This document shows positions 16,054 through 25,171 of a stretch of 64,000 bases of DNA, piece by piece. Each line of letters starts with the position of its first letter. Within the stretch, counting starts at the first letter, position 1. The translations under genes and the position numbers were made by a program. The stretch comes from an uncultured Muribaculaceae bacterium. Lineage in GTDB: Bacteria; Bacteroidota; Bacteroidia; Bacteroidales; Muribaculaceae. The notes beneath the pieces are model-generated. The model did no database searches. It saw only the letters and a program-made list of their open reading frames with translations, and was not told the origin of the DNA. Location: assembly GCA_910585755.1 (NCBI GenBank), contig CAJUFH010000003.1, positions 1 to 64,000 of the forward strand. The letters are read 5' to 3'.

Positions 16054-18060
16054 ATGAAGAAATTAGCCATCTACAAGAATGACCCCTGGCTGAAGCCCTA
16101 CGCCGACGCCATCAACGGCCGCCACGCCGACGCCGTCAGCAAGGAAGCCGACCTGACCCAGGCCGCCGGCTCGCTAAACGACTTCGCCAACGCCCACAAG
16201 TATTTCGGGCTGCACCGCGTGCGCGGCGGATGGGCCTTCCGCGAATGGGCCCCCAACGCCACGGCCATCTACCTGATCGGCGATTTCTCAAAATGGAGGG
16301 AGAACCCCGCGTACGCCCTGAAGCCTGTTGGCGGGGGCGTGTGGGAGGGGATTTTCCCGACCGACGCGATCAAGCACGGACAGCTCTACAAGATGAGAGT
16401 CCACTGGCCCGGCGGAGAGGGGGACCGCATCCCCGCCTACGCGACCCGCGTAGTCCAGGACCCCGAAACAAAGATTTTCTCCGCCCAGGTATGGCACCCG
16501 AAAGCCTACAAATGGGCCGTCGCAAACTTCAAGCCCGACACGCGCCCGCTGCTGATCTACGAGTGCCATATCGGCATGGCGCAGCAGACCGAGGGGGTCG
16601 GCTCATACACCGAGTTCCGCGACAAAATCCTGCCCCGCATCGCCAAGGACGGCTACAACGCCATCCAGATCATGGCGATCCAGGAACACCCCTACTACGG
16701 CTCGTTCGGCTACCACGTCAGCAGCTTCTTCGCCCCCTCGTCGCGCTTCGGAACCCCCGAGGAGCTTAAAAGCCTCATCGACGAAGCCCACCGGCTCGGA
16801 ATCGCCGTCATAATGGACATCGTCCACTCCCACGCCGTAAAGAACGAGAACGAGGGGCTCGGCCGCCTCGACGGCAACCGCGACCTCTACTTCTACCCCG
16901 GAGGCCGGGGCGAGCATCCCGCATGGGACTCATACTGCTTCGACTACGGCAAGAACGAGGTGCTCCACTTCCTCCTCTCCAACTGCAAATACTGGATCGA
17001 GGAGTTCAAGTTCGACGGCTTCCGCTTCGACGGCGTCACCTCGATGCTCTACTACGACCACGGCCTGGGGAAGGCCTTCGGCTCTTACGCCGACTACTAC
17101 GACGGCGGCCAGGACGTCAACGCCATCACCTACCTCACTCTCGCCAACAAGCTCATCCACGAAATCAATCCCCGCGCGATCACGATCGCCGAGGAGATGA
17201 GCGGCATGCCCGGCCTGGCCCTCCCCTTCAAAAGCGGAGGCATCGGCTTCGACTACCGTATGGCGATGGGAATCCCCGACTACTGGATCAAGACCATCAA
17301 GGAGAAAAAGGACGAGGACTGGCACCCGACTTCGATTTTCTGGGAACTGACCAACCGACGCGCCGACGAAAAGACAATCTCCTACGTCGAGAGCCACGAC
17401 CAGGCCCTCGTCGGGGATAAGACGGTCATCTTCCGCCTGATCGACAAGGAGATGTACTGGCATATGATGGTCGGCGACACGAACTCCGTCGTTACACGCG
17501 GAATCGCCCTCCACAAGATGATACGCCTCGTTACCTGCGCGACAATCAACGGCGGCTACCTCAACTTCATGGGCAACGAGTTCGGCCATCCGGAATGGAT
17601 CGACTTCCCCCGCGAGGGTAACGGCTGGAGCTACAAGTACGCCCGCCGCCAGTGGGACCTCGTAGACCGCGAAGACCTCCAGTACAAGTACCTCAACGCC
17701 TTCGACAACGCGATGGTGGAACTGGTCGGAAGCGTACGCGACTTCCAGAAGCTCCCGATCGTGAAGCTATGGGACAAAGACTCCGACCAGGTGCTCGCCT
17801 TCATGCGCGGCGACCTGGTGTTCGTCTTCAACTTCTCCCCGACGGAAAGCTATTCCGACTACGGTTTCCTCGCACCCCAGGGTAGCTACCGCACCGTCCT
17901 CTCGACCGACAACCCCGCCTTCGGCGGCTTCGGCAACATCGACGAGACCGTCGAGCACCTTACCCAGTTCGACCCCCTCTATGCCCCCGACGGCAAAGGG
18001 TGGCTGAAACTCTACATCCCGGCCCGCTCCGCGATGGTGCTCCGCAAGAAGAAGGGGTGA
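16054..18060 (+). CDS. glgB: 1,4-alpha-glucan branching enzyme (GH13)
   Basis: Makes alpha-1,6 branch points in glycogen or alpha-glucan. 668 residues. The N-terminal CBM48-like domain (residues about 45-140: FGLHRVRGGWAFREWAPNAT) is followed by the GH13 barrel and a C-terminal beta domain. All four conserved regions are present: DIVHSHA, DGFRFDGVTSM with nucleophile D326, IAEEMSG with acid/base E380, and ESHDQ with D449. The overall pattern (KYFG, YGSFGYHVSSFFAPSSRFGT) resembles the eukaryote-like GBE type found in Bacteroides. It follows the FKBP trio and lies 3 kb from a Sus-like operon; joint control is not shown. Confidence 0.95.
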   Translation: MKKLAIYKNDPWLKPYADAINGRHADAVSKEADLTQAAGSLNDFANAHKYFGLHRVRGGWAFREWAPNATAIYLIGDFSKWRENPAYALKPVGGGVWEGIFPTDAIKHGQLYKMRVHWPGGEGDRIPAYATRVVQDPETKIFSAQVWHPKAYKWAVANFKPDTRPLLIYECHIGMAQQTEGVGSYTEFRDKILPRIAKDGYNAIQIMAIQEHPYYGSFGYHVSSFFAPSSRFGTPEELKSLIDEAHRLGIAVIMDIVHSHAVKNENEGLGRLDGNRDLYFYPGGRGEHPAWDSYCFDYGKNEVLHFLLSNCKYWIEEFKFDGFRFDGVTSMLYYDHGLGKAFGSYADYYDGGQDVNAITYLTLANKLIHEINPRAITIAEEMSGMPGLALPFKSGGIGFDYRMAMGIPDYWIKTIKEKKDEDWHPTSIFWELTNRRADEKTISYVESHDQALVGDKTVIFRLIDKEMYWHMMVGDTNSVVTRGIALHKMIRLVTCATINGGYLNFMGNEFGHPEWIDFPREGNGWSYKYARRQWDLVDREDLQYKYLNAFDNAMVELVGSVRDFQKLPIVKLWDKDSDQVLAFMRGDLVFVFNFSPTESYSDYGFLAPQGSYRTVLSTDNPAFGGFGNIDETVEHLTQFDPLYAPDGKGWLKLYIPARSAMVLRKKKG

Positions 18061-18120
18061 AAAAGGTGAAGTATCTCCTAAACCATAAACCATAAACCGG
18101 CCGAAGGCCCTAAACCCTAT

Positions 18121-18888
18121 ATGACTGACAACGACATGCGCGACCTCCTGGACCGGGAGGCCGCGCGTATCAATTCTCCGGAGTTCGCCGAGGCGGACCC
18201 CGTGCAGTTCCCCCGCCGGTTCGAGCGGCAGGAGGATGTCGAAATCGCGGCGCTCCTATGCTCGTCAATCGCCTGGGGCAACCGCAAGATGATTTGCGCC
18301 AACTGCGAGAAGATGCTGCGGCTGATGGACTACCAGCCCTACAACTATATGATGGACCGGGGCTACGAGGAGCTGCCCGACATGAACATCCACCGCACCT
18401 TCTTCGCCCGCGACCTCCGCGCCTTCCTCCGCGGACTCCGCGCCGTCTACGCCAAACACCCCACCCTCGACGCCTTCTCGGCCTCCATACGCGCCGGGGA
18501 GTCGGAGACCCCGTCGTGGACCCTCGTAGAGGTCCTCAACGCCATACTCCGCGAGGAGAACCGCGACCACCCCGAAGCCAACCTCTCGCGCTGCCTGCCG
18601 CAGAATCTCGCCACGACGGCCCTCAAACGCGTCAACATGGCCCTCCGCTGGCTCGTCCGCGACGACGGAATCATCGACCTCGGCCTCTGGCGCTCGATAC
18701 GCCCCTCGCAGCTCTACATCCCCCTCGACGTCCATGTCGGCGACACCGCCCGCGAGCTGGGCCTCCTGACCCGACGCGCCGACGACCGCCGCGCCACCGT
18801 CGAGCTGACCGCCGCCCTCCGCCGCTTCAACCCCGCCGACCCCGTCCTCTACGACTACGCCCTCTTCGGCATCGGCATGGGCCTCTGA
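18121..18888 (+). CDS. TIGR02757 (DUF2400) family protein
   Basis: 255-residue protein of the TIGR02757 family, widespread in Bacteroidetes and some Proteobacteria, function unknown. Seen: DPVQFPRRFERQEDVEIAAL, LCSSIAWGNRKMI, a central variable helix region, KRVNMALRWLVRDDGIIDLG, LYIPLDVHVGDTARELGLLT and a C-terminal DPVLYDYALFGIGM, all family hallmarks with the typical length. The fold is distantly like helix-hairpin-helix DNA glycosylases by general family description; no activity can be claimed. Starts 60 bases after glgB and may be co-transcribed. Confidence 0.85.
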   Translation: MTDNDMRDLLDREAARINSPEFAEADPVQFPRRFERQEDVEIAALLCSSIAWGNRKMICANCEKMLRLMDYQPYNYMMDRGYEELPDMNIHRTFFARDLRAFLRGLRAVYAKHPTLDAFSASIRAGESETPSWTLVEVLNAILREENRDHPEANLSRCLPQNLATTALKRVNMALRWLVRDDGIIDLGLWRSIRPSQLYIPLDVHVGDTARELGLLTRRADDRRATVELTAALRRFNPADPVLYDYALFGIGMGL

Positions 18889-19323
18889 ACCGCACCCCGG
18901 CGCCGTTCCCGAGAAAAATCTCCGGCCTCCCGCTTGCAATGACGGGAAAAACCGCTATCTTCGCGAATATCAAACGCCCGGCTTTCCGGGCGCGCCCGCG
19001 ACGGTGATTCCGGCGAAGAGTCGCCAGCCCGCCGCGGAACCAAACATATTGAGAAGCGTTTTGTGCTTTGTCTTTCATACCGAAATCGCCAATTTCAACA
19101 ATCCGAGAGACCGGGCAGTCAGAAACGCTCCTTGCTTGCCGCAATATCCACTCCCCGGCAAGGGGAATCGGTATACCGGTCAGGCGTGGGAGTGGACTGT
19201 TTATTTCGGATTGCGGCGTTTGGCGATGCCGGGTATGGGATAAACCGAACATCGTTCCACGCCTTCTTCATAACCACATTCATCGCTTCCGGGGGAACGG
19301 CGGAGCGGCAAGATTCACCAACA
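18889..19323. other. 435-base intergenic stretch before the metallopeptidase gene
   Basis: No gene recognised. It holds a hairpin CGCCCGG-cttt-CCGGGCG (18975-18992), an 8-base inverted pair CCACTCCC / GGGAGTGG around a GGTATACC palindrome (near 19150-19195), and a candidate promoter at 18933. An open frame running through it into the next gene lacks a signal peptide and is not believed. Confidence 0.5.
18933..18963 (+). promoter_or_regulatory. Candidate promoter with a TAnnTTCG -7 box
   Basis: CTTG (18933-18936), 19-base spacer, TATCTTCG (18956-18963), then CG. One of six TAnnTTCGCG boxes noticed upstream of genes in this window. It would give a long leader of about 355 bases to the gene at 19324. 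Confidence 0.35.
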
Positions 19324-22300
19324 ATGAACCGCGAATCATTATTACTCTCTCTGTTACTGGCCTGCGCCGTGCCTATGGCCGAGGCGGCAGTGGTAAAGGT
19401 GAAGGTCACCGGGGTAGAGAACGGCGACCGCGCCGCGCTGTCGGTCGCCTCGTCAGGCTACCTGTCGACAATCGACGTCACCGCCGACGGCGAATACCTG
19501 TTCGCCGACGTTCCCGAGGGGCGCCACAGCGTGAAGGCGGAAATCCCCGGCTACAACATCCCCGAGGCGCTCCCGGTGATAGTGAACGCCGACGGCTCCG
19601 TCGTTCCGAGCGAACCGCTGAGAGTAGCCCTGACAAAACAGTCGGCCAACCCCGACGAATGGAACTTCTCCTGGAAGGAGGATGACAGCCCCGCCGGATA
19701 CACGACCACCTCCTACGTCAACCGACCCGTCGAAATCGAATTCCTCGGCAAGAAAATCGTCCCCTCCGACGTTCCCTCGGCCGGAATCCTCGAAAACACC
19801 TACCATATCGTCCTCGCCGACGACGGCGAGACCTGGACCCAGGAATACGCCTACCGCCTGGTCGAAACCCTGAAAACCCTCCCGGTCGACAACTATTCGG
19901 CTCTTAAATTCGCCCGCTTCACCCTGACCGACGACCATATCGCCGACGACATCGCGGTAACCCCCGCCGGGGACGGATTCGCGGTCAGGATTTCCAAGGA
20001 CGCGTTCTATTACGCCAACCCGTTCCTGGTAAACCTCGACGGGGTGCGAGGTCGCCTCTTCTCTAAGCGCCTCCACCACGCCATGACCTGCTACCTGACC
20101 GACTTCGGGCGCGACTCCCAACGCGTTGACTTCATCCTTCGGGAGCGTTTCGGATGCCAGATCAGGGATATCGACTACGAGGAGCTGACCCGCGGCATAA
20201 CCGACGAGGACGCGGGCCGCTTCCAGGAGTTCGTCCCCTCGGAGCTGGTCAGCATCATCAACATGTTCGAAGAGATGCCCGAAGGCTTCCATAAAATACC
20301 GAATCTGAAATACCTTATAAGGCGCATCAACGGCATGCCCCACCCGCTTTACGGCAACGCCGCGGCTGTCTCCTGGCCGGTGGAAAACGGATATATCGAA
20401 TTTATGGAGAGCGCCTTCGGAGGGAACAACCAGGCATTTGACACCCTGCGCCTCATCCTCCACGAAAAGACCCACTTCCTCTGGGCCTCGGTGTTCTCCG
20501 ACCAGATCAAGAAGGACTGGATCGAGCTCGGGGGATGGTACGAGGTGCCGGGAGCCGAACCCGGAGCGCCAAACACCTGGGCCACCACGAAGGATGTGGA
20601 GTTCGTTTCCGCGTACGCCCACGCCATAAGCCCCGACGAGGACATGGCCGAATCGGTAGCCTTCTACCTCAAAGACCCCGAAAAACTGCGCTCCCGCGCC
20701 TTGGGAAAATACGAGTTCATACGCGACCGCATAATGCACGGCACCCGCTATATCTCCAAAATCCCCGACCATCTGACCTTCGAGGTGCTCAACCTGAACC
20801 CCGACTACGACTATCCCGGAAAAATCAAGAGCGTCGACATAACCGTTGCCGGAGCGCCCGACCAGGACAAGGTCGTGACCATGGAAATCACCCTCAACGA
20901 CCTCGAGGGATTCGACGACGGCGCGGTACAGGCTTATGTAAGCCTTAGCAGCCCACAATTCAAGGCCACAGACGGAGGATCGCGCAAACATATCGCAGAA
21001 ATCTTTATGTATCCCGTCGACGGCGATGAACACCGCCTCAGAGGGAGCGTCGACATCAGCCGTTACAGCAAGGCCGGCCACTGGGTAGCGGGCGACATCA
21101 GACTCACAGACAAACAGGAGAACCAGCGTCTTGCAGGGAGAAACGACTGTGTTACCGACTTCTACGTCAACAACTCCCTGGAGGACCTCGAGGCTCCGAA
21201 ATACAACGGCAACCTCCGCTACATTCTGACCGACACCATTGTGGAGGGACATAAGGCACAGAACCTCCAGATCCGTTACTCCGTAAGCGACAATATCGGC
21301 ATAAAATCGGTCTACTGCAACCTCAGGCGCGCTGATTCCAAATATTCCCACGAGGCCTACGGGAAATACAACGCTGAGGCTCAGGAAGCCTACGTCAACA
21401 TCCTCGTGACGGAGTTCTTCCCCACAGGCGACTACTGGGTGGAAACCGTCATTTTCACCGACGTGGCCCACACCGTGACACAGGTAATCTTCAGCGAATC
21501 CCCGCTCGACCTCCCCGTGCAGAAAATACATATCACTACCGCGAATCCCGACCTCTCCCCCGTGGAAGTAGACCTTGACCGCATAACGGTCTACGCCGAG
21601 CCGACCCATCCCGAGGCTCCCGACGGCGAGACGCTCGTCACCATCAACTTCTACGCCCGCGACGACAAGTCAGGCTTCGGAGCGTGCGCATACCGCTTGA
21701 GAGACCCTCAAGGTATCGACCACTTCAACTATTTCCACCATCGCAACTCCTCGACCCTCTTCTTCGACGGAGACCCGACGGCATGGGAGCGCTATACAAT
21801 CCGCTGCGTGCTGCCCCAGGGGAGCGCGCCGGGCATCTGGGGGCTTTCCGAACTCTCGCCGCAGGACAAGGTTCGCAACGCAAGAACATATAACTTCGTC
21901 GAGACACTCATCTTCGAGCCTGACGACTCGGAGTCGGACTATATGCTCTTCTCCGAACTGGGCTCTGACAACATCCTCGACATCGACCTCCGGGGCAACT
22001 CCGGCGAAACGTTCGGCTTCACCTGGCGCGTGATCCACGAGGAGAGCGGCGCCGAACTCTCCGGCGACGGCTCCGGACGGACTTCCGCCCCTGCCCGCCG
22101 CGGACTGAAGCTCGCCGACAACCATTCGGCTTCGATTGACGTCTCCTTCCTGGCCGACGGCGACCTGATTCTGATTGTCAAGTTCACAGACGCCGCCGGC
22201 AAAGCCCTCTCCGTGAAGACCAGCCGAATCCACAAGGGAGACCCCGCATCGGTGGAAGAATCCCTGGCCGACCCGTCGGAAACTCCCGTCGAGGTCTACA

Positions 22301-22416
22301 ACCTCCAGGGACTCCTTCTCAAAGAAGTACGCTCCGGCACCTGGAGCACAGGCCTCCCCTCCGGCGTCTACCTCCTCCGCCAGGGCACCCGCGTCACCAA
22401 AGCCCTCCTCCGCTGA
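19324..22416 (+). CDS. Large secreted HExxH metallopeptidase candidate with NLQG-type C-terminal tail
   Basis: 1030 residues, not a family I can name. Signal peptide residues 1-20 (MNRESLLLSLLLACAVPMAE). Then a prealbumin-like beta domain (about 22-100; FADVPEGRHSVKAEIPGYNI). A peptidase core at about 110-470 has LILHEKTHFLW, an HExxH motif with H380, E381, H384, and DEDMAESVAFYL about 60 residues later, whose E443 could be the third zinc ligand in gluzincin fashion. Residues about 490-960 are successive beta domains. The C-terminus VEVYNLQGLLLKEV ... GVYLLRQGTRVTKALLR matches the tail of the protein at 4377. Start chosen by the signal peptide; the longer frame from 19063 has none. Zinc protease function is inference. 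Confidence 0.72.
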   Translation: MNRESLLLSLLLACAVPMAEAAVVKVKVTGVENGDRAALSVASSGYLSTIDVTADGEYLFADVPEGRHSVKAEIPGYNIPEALPVIVNADGSVVPSEPLRVALTKQSANPDEWNFSWKEDDSPAGYTTTSYVNRPVEIEFLGKKIVPSDVPSAGILENTYHIVLADDGETWTQEYAYRLVETLKTLPVDNYSALKFARFTLTDDHIADDIAVTPAGDGFAVRISKDAFYYANPFLVNLDGVRGRLFSKRLHHAMTCYLTDFGRDSQRVDFILRERFGCQIRDIDYEELTRGITDEDAGRFQEFVPSELVSIINMFEEMPEGFHKIPNLKYLIRRINGMPHPLYGNAAAVSWPVENGYIEFMESAFGGNNQAFDTLRLILHEKTHFLWASVFSDQIKKDWIELGGWYEVPGAEPGAPNTWATTKDVEFVSAYAHAISPDEDMAESVAFYLKDPEKLRSRALGKYEFIRDRIMHGTRYISKIPDHLTFEVLNLNPDYDYPGKIKSVDITVAGAPDQDKVVTMEITLNDLEGFDDGAVQAYVSLSSPQFKATDGGSRKHIAEIFMYPVDGDEHRLRGSVDISRYSKAGHWVAGDIRLTDKQENQRLAGRNDCVTDFYVNNSLEDLEAPKYNGNLRYILTDTIVEGHKAQNLQIRYSVSDNIGIKSVYCNLRRADSKYSHEAYGKYNAEAQEAYVNILVTEFFPTGDYWVETVIFTDVAHTVTQVIFSESPLDLPVQKIHITTANPDLSPVEVDLDRITVYAEPTHPEAPDGETLVTINFYARDDKSGFGACAYRLRDPQGIDHFNYFHHRNSSTLFFDGDPTAWERYTIRCVLPQGSAPGIWGLSELSPQDKVRNARTYNFVETLIFEPDDSESDYMLFSELGSDNILDIDLRGNSGETFGFTWRVIHEESGAELSGDGSGRTSAPARRGLKLADNHSASIDVSFLADGDLILIVKFTDAAGKALSVKTSRIHKGDPASVEESLADPSETPVEVYNLQGLLLKEVRSGTWSTGLPSGVYLLRQGTRVTKALLR

Positions 22417-22442
22417 CCCTCCCTACCCACAGGCCATCATCC

Positions 22443-22516
22443 CTTCCCGCCAACCGCGCCCTCCCGGCCCGTTGGCGGGAAGCGCTGTCTTCAGCCCCCT
22501 CCCTGGAAAAACGGCA
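22443..22516. repeat. Dispersed hairpin repeat (copy 1; copy 2 at 27496)
   Basis: CTTCCCGCCAAC (22443-22454) pairs with GTTGGCGGGAAG (22471-22482); the loop CGCGCCCTCCCGGCCC and the following bases through CCTGGAAAAACGGCA are shared with the copy at 27496-27575. Sits just after a stop codon, so it may act as a terminator although no T-run follows. Confidence 0.7.
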
Positions 22517-22603
22517 AGTCAGAACCGCCGCAAGAAATAAACACCGAGATTTCAACCAGTTATGGTCTCAGCACGTATGCGTGGCGAAGTTAGCCAAAGT
22601 CAA

Positions 22604-22693
22604 GCGGCGGAGCCGCGACGCGATTGTAGCACATTGCCGAGCGACCGCAGGGCGCGAAGGCTGTGTGCTACAACTGCGCTGCGCCTTCGGCGC
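22604..22693. repeat. REP-like family A, complete head-to-head unit
   Basis: Hairpin GCGGC-gga-GCCGC (22604-22616), then TTGTAGCACA (22624-22633) mirrored by TGTGTGCTACAA (22662-22673), then hairpin GCGCC-ttc-GGCGC (22681-22693). This symmetric layout resembles bacterial interspersed mosaic elements made by REP-associated transposases. The core ATTGCCGAGCGACCGCAGGG is shared with the ends of the transposase element at 24584-25274. The 457-base gap 22417-22873 holds only such repeats and a promoter. Confidence 0.82.
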
Positions 22694-22730
22694 TCCGACA
22701 GCTCAAGACATTCCCCGCTTCGCCCCCCTC

Positions 22731-22778
22731 CCTGGAAAAACGGCAAACCACCCCCCTTTTACCCCTGGGAAAAAGGCA
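22731..22778. repeat. GGAAAAACGGCA short repeats
   Basis: CCTGGAAAAACGGCA (22731-22745) and a variant CCCTGGGAAAAAGGCA (22763-22778). The same 15-mer occurs at 22502, 25312 and, with small changes, five more times between 25345 and 27575. Confidence 0.7.
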
Positions 22779-22816
22779 AAAAAGCTCCTTTTTACTTCCT
22801 GATATTGACGGGAATA

Positions 22817-22848
22817 GTTGCACATTCGGCAGATTTGCGATATATTCG
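22817..22848 (+). promoter_or_regulatory. Promoter of the lipoprotein gene at 22874
   Basis: GTTG (22817-22820), 20-base spacer, TATATTCG (22841-22848), followed by CG. Variant -7 box with C in place of T. Leader about 20 bases. Confidence 0.5.
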
Positions 22849-22873
22849 CGACAGAGTTTTGAACCACACCCCC

Positions 22874-23887
22874 ATGAAAAACCTGATGCATCAGACTATC
22901 AAGTGCTGCCTGTTAATCCTGCCCCTAATTTTGCTGTATAGCTGTTCTACGTCCCCTGAGGAGGAGGGAAAGAAACTGGCTACAAGGATCAATGAAAACG
23001 ACGAGCAGTTCCTAATAGAGCTTCAACAAGCGGAAGCGGAATTTGTGAAAGACTTCAACGCGTCTGACTACGCCACCCGCGACGATGCGTATAAGGATTA
23101 TGACAAGCGCGTGGCTGACGTGATTATCGATTATCGCGAAAGAGAACAGGAAATAAGCGCAGAACGCGGCGAAACATCCCTGAAATATTTTAAAGATAAA
23201 AATACCGATAGCTGGTCGGCTTTTGAAGCTGCCTTTGAAAGCGGAATTGACCGCCAGCTCCTCGCCCGGGTCAAGGCGGCGTTGAAGAACACCGACTATC
23301 CCGCGTCGGTCGTGACAGCGGTGCGGACCGTAATTCCCGCAAAACCGAATGCGAAAAAGATCATAGCTGACTTGCAGACCACCAAGATCGCGGAAGGCTT
23401 CCCGAAAGACAAATGCTGGTTTAGCGAAAACCAGCGTTGGACTCTCGAGAATTATGAAATCAAAGACTTTAAGATTGAAGAGGTTATGGCGGATACAAAT
23501 AAGGATTATGTTTTCGTTGCCTCTATGCGCCTCGAAAACGACCACAATGCGTTCGATGCCCGCGTGAAGGTCTCCTATATCCTTCCCCAGGACGAAGACT
23601 GGCAGATGGAGTTCGTAAATTCCTGCGGGCTTTCGATAGTGCGAACTCATAAATACGACGATTTAGTCAGTTATGAGATAGCCGATGACGGCTGGGGCGG
23701 CGTCAAGGCTCTTCAAATCACTAATAATTCCGATGTCGAACTGGTGGTCGGCGTCGATTATGTCGCGAGAGGAAACCGCCGACGTACCGCCGTTCTCGCG
23801 AGCCCAAATAAGAAAGCCCAGGTTGGTGGCACCTTCGGCGGCGGCAGCGTCACCTCCTACGAAATCGGCTTCGTCGAAAGATATTGA
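22874..23887 (+). CDS. Lipoprotein of unknown function
   Basis: 337 residues, family not recognised. Signal peptide with lipobox LLYSC, C24 anchored. Residues about 30-100 are strongly helical and charged, probably a coiled coil (EEEGKKLATRINENDEQFLI, ELQQAEAEFVKDF, DYREREQEISAERGETSLKY). Residues about 150-290 look like a mixed alpha/beta domain (WFSENQRWTLENYEIKDFKI, then YVFVASMRLENDHNAFDARV), and the C-terminus is Gly-rich (KAQVGGTFGGGSVTSYEIGF). Start is set by the signal peptide and the promoter just upstream. Base composition is more AT-rich than the housekeeping genes around it, in line with an accessory region. Confidence 0.65.
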   Translation: MKNLMHQTIKCCLLILPLILLYSCSTSPEEEGKKLATRINENDEQFLIELQQAEAEFVKDFNASDYATRDDAYKDYDKRVADVIIDYREREQEISAERGETSLKYFKDKNTDSWSAFEAAFESGIDRQLLARVKAALKNTDYPASVVTAVRTVIPAKPNAKKIIADLQTTKIAEGFPKDKCWFSENQRWTLENYEIKDFKIEEVMADTNKDYVFVASMRLENDHNAFDARVKVSYILPQDEDWQMEFVNSCGLSIVRTHKYDDLVSYEIADDGWGGVKALQITNNSDVELVVGVDYVARGNRRRTAVLASPNKKAQVGGTFGGGSVTSYEIGFVERY

Positions 23888-23961
23888 ACCCCCGAACTCA
23901 CGATTTCAACCTACCCCTATTCCACTAAGTCTGCGATTTTGCAGAAAAACCCACAACGAAA

Positions 23962-24519
23962 ATGAAAGCCAAAGTACTGTTCACAATCCTGCTTCTCGGC
24001 ATCCTCCCCTGCTTTGCTCAAAAATCGTTCTTCGGCCTAACCCTCGGCAAAACCACCCTCGAGCAGGCAAAAGAAATCCTGCAAAAACAAAACATCCCGT
24101 TTGATGAATCGAAGTCTCCCTACTTTTCATATTTTTTATCTAAAGACCACACTCGTTTTCTGCTAAGCGGCTATTCCTGGGATGAATTTAAATTTGAGTT
24201 TGGTAGAAAGCAAGATTTTGCATTGGTAGAGGCATGTTTCTATATGCACAACCTTTCATTTAACGAACAAGAAAAAAAATATGAAAGTCTGCGTCAACTG
24301 CTCCTTTCTAAATACCACGATTACAAAATAGCATACTCCGGCATGGTTAAGGTGCTGGACACCATAAGATGGCACATATTGCTTGAAGGCAACAATATGA
24401 CAATCGATCTGCTGCGGTGGTGGGGACAAGATTCATCTAAGTGTCAACCATATTACTGTATCCGTTTGACATACCACTCTTTAGAAACGTTACCGACACC
24501 CCCGAGCGATGAGCTTTAA
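23962..24519 (+). CDS. Small secreted protein of unknown function
   Basis: 185 residues, not recognised. Signal peptide residues 1-19 (MKAKVLFTILLLGILPCFA), mature start QKSFFGLTLGKTTLEQAKEI, a beginning that resembles small proteins with a repeat of the type FGLTLGxTTxxQ, often found as secreted proteins in Bacteroidales. Remaining body rich in aromatic residues (YFSYFLSKDHTRFLLSGYSW). AT content is clearly above that of the neighbouring core genes. 75 bases after the lipoprotein, so possibly co-transcribed. Function cannot be assigned. Confidence 0.65.
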   Translation: MKAKVLFTILLLGILPCFAQKSFFGLTLGKTTLEQAKEILQKQNIPFDESKSPYFSYFLSKDHTRFLLSGYSWDEFKFEFGRKQDFALVEACFYMHNLSFNEQEKKYESLRQLLLSKYHDYKIAYSGMVKVLDTIRWHILLEGNNMTIDLLRWWGQDSSKCQPYYCIRLTYHSLETLPTPPSDEL

Positions 24520-24557
24520 TTCTGAATCTTCCAAGCAATTATAGCATTGGAGAGGGT

Positions 24558-24588
24558 TGTCGGGTGCAGCATGCCGGAGGCGAGCGGC
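24558..24588. repeat. TGTCGGGTGNAG repeat, copy 1
   Basis: TGTCGGGTGCAG followed by a GCCGGAGGCGAGCGGC block. Copies at 25665-25696 and 49336-49366, and a partial one at 25607. Confidence 0.6.
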
Positions 24589-24693
24589 GGAGCCGCGGTG
24601 CGGTTGTAGCACATTGCCGAGCGACCGCAGGGAGCGAAGGCTGTGTGTGTCAGGGCGACGACCCGTAATGGGGTCTCGGAGAGGTCCGTTAAT
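24584..24693. repeat. Left inverted repeat of the IS200/REP-type element
   Basis: About 110 bases: hairpin GCGGC-gga-GCCGC (24584-24596), TTGTAGCACA, the core ATTGCCGAGCGACCGCAGGG, AAGGCTGTGTG, and an end GAGAGGTCCGTTAAT. It is the imperfect reverse complement of 25167-25274 and direct copy of 25489-25595. Confidence 0.85.
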
Positions 24694-24718
24694 ATTTAAC
24701 CATCAAGACGATAGAGAT

Positions 24719-25171
24719 ATGAGCTATGTGACCTCTTTGTACCATGTAGTATTCTCAACCTACAACCGCCAGCCTACCATCAGCGCCGCTAATAAGGAAC
24801 ACCTTTACCGCGTTATAGCTGCCCGAATCAAGGAGATGAAAAGCAAGGCACTGATAATAAACGGAGTGCAAGACCATCTACACATCCTCCTGAGTCTCAG
24901 TCCGCAGATAGCCCTCTCCGACCTGATGAGGGACATTAAGGCCAAATCATCCATGTGGGCCAAATCATCCGGGTTATTCCCATTGTTCCAAGGCTGGGAA
25001 AAGGAATACGGAGCCTTCTCCCTCTCGGCGAATCATAAGGAGCCTGTTTACGATTATATAAAGAGCCAGGACACACACCACGACCTTGTTTCCCTCGAAA
25101 ACGAGTTAGAGCGACTGGTCTTGAAGGCCGGGCTGACGTTCTACCGACATAACGCAGACCTGGCCGATTAA
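24719..25171 (+). CDS. tnpA: IS200/REP-type tyrosine (HUH) transposase
   Basis: 150-residue Y1 transposase of the IS200/IS605 group, which cuts and joins single-stranded DNA at hairpins. Seen: N-terminal SLYHVVFSTYNRQPTI, HUH motif in DHLHILLSL, and the C-terminal catalytic helix with Tyr in HKEPVYDYIKSQDTHH. Length is normal for a complete enzyme. Start at 24719 (MSYVTSLYHVV) is preferred; the longer frame runs through the repeat. It is enclosed by about 108-base inverted repeats, and its stop codon lies inside the right one, so gene and repeats form one unit. Looks intact and possibly active. Confidence 0.92.
   Translation: MSYVTSLYHVVFSTYNRQPTISAANKEHLYRVIAARIKEMKSKALIINGVQDHLHILLSLSPQIALSDLMRDIKAKSSMWAKSSGLFPLFQGWEKEYGAFSLSANHKEPVYDYIKSQDTHHDLVSLENELERLVLKAGLTFYRHNADLAD

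Noticed and set aside
19453..21609. 718-codon minus-strand frame opposite the metallopeptidase candidate
   Set aside because: Composition of a GC-rich shadow, no signal peptide or motif, while the plus strand has signal peptide, HExxH and tail.
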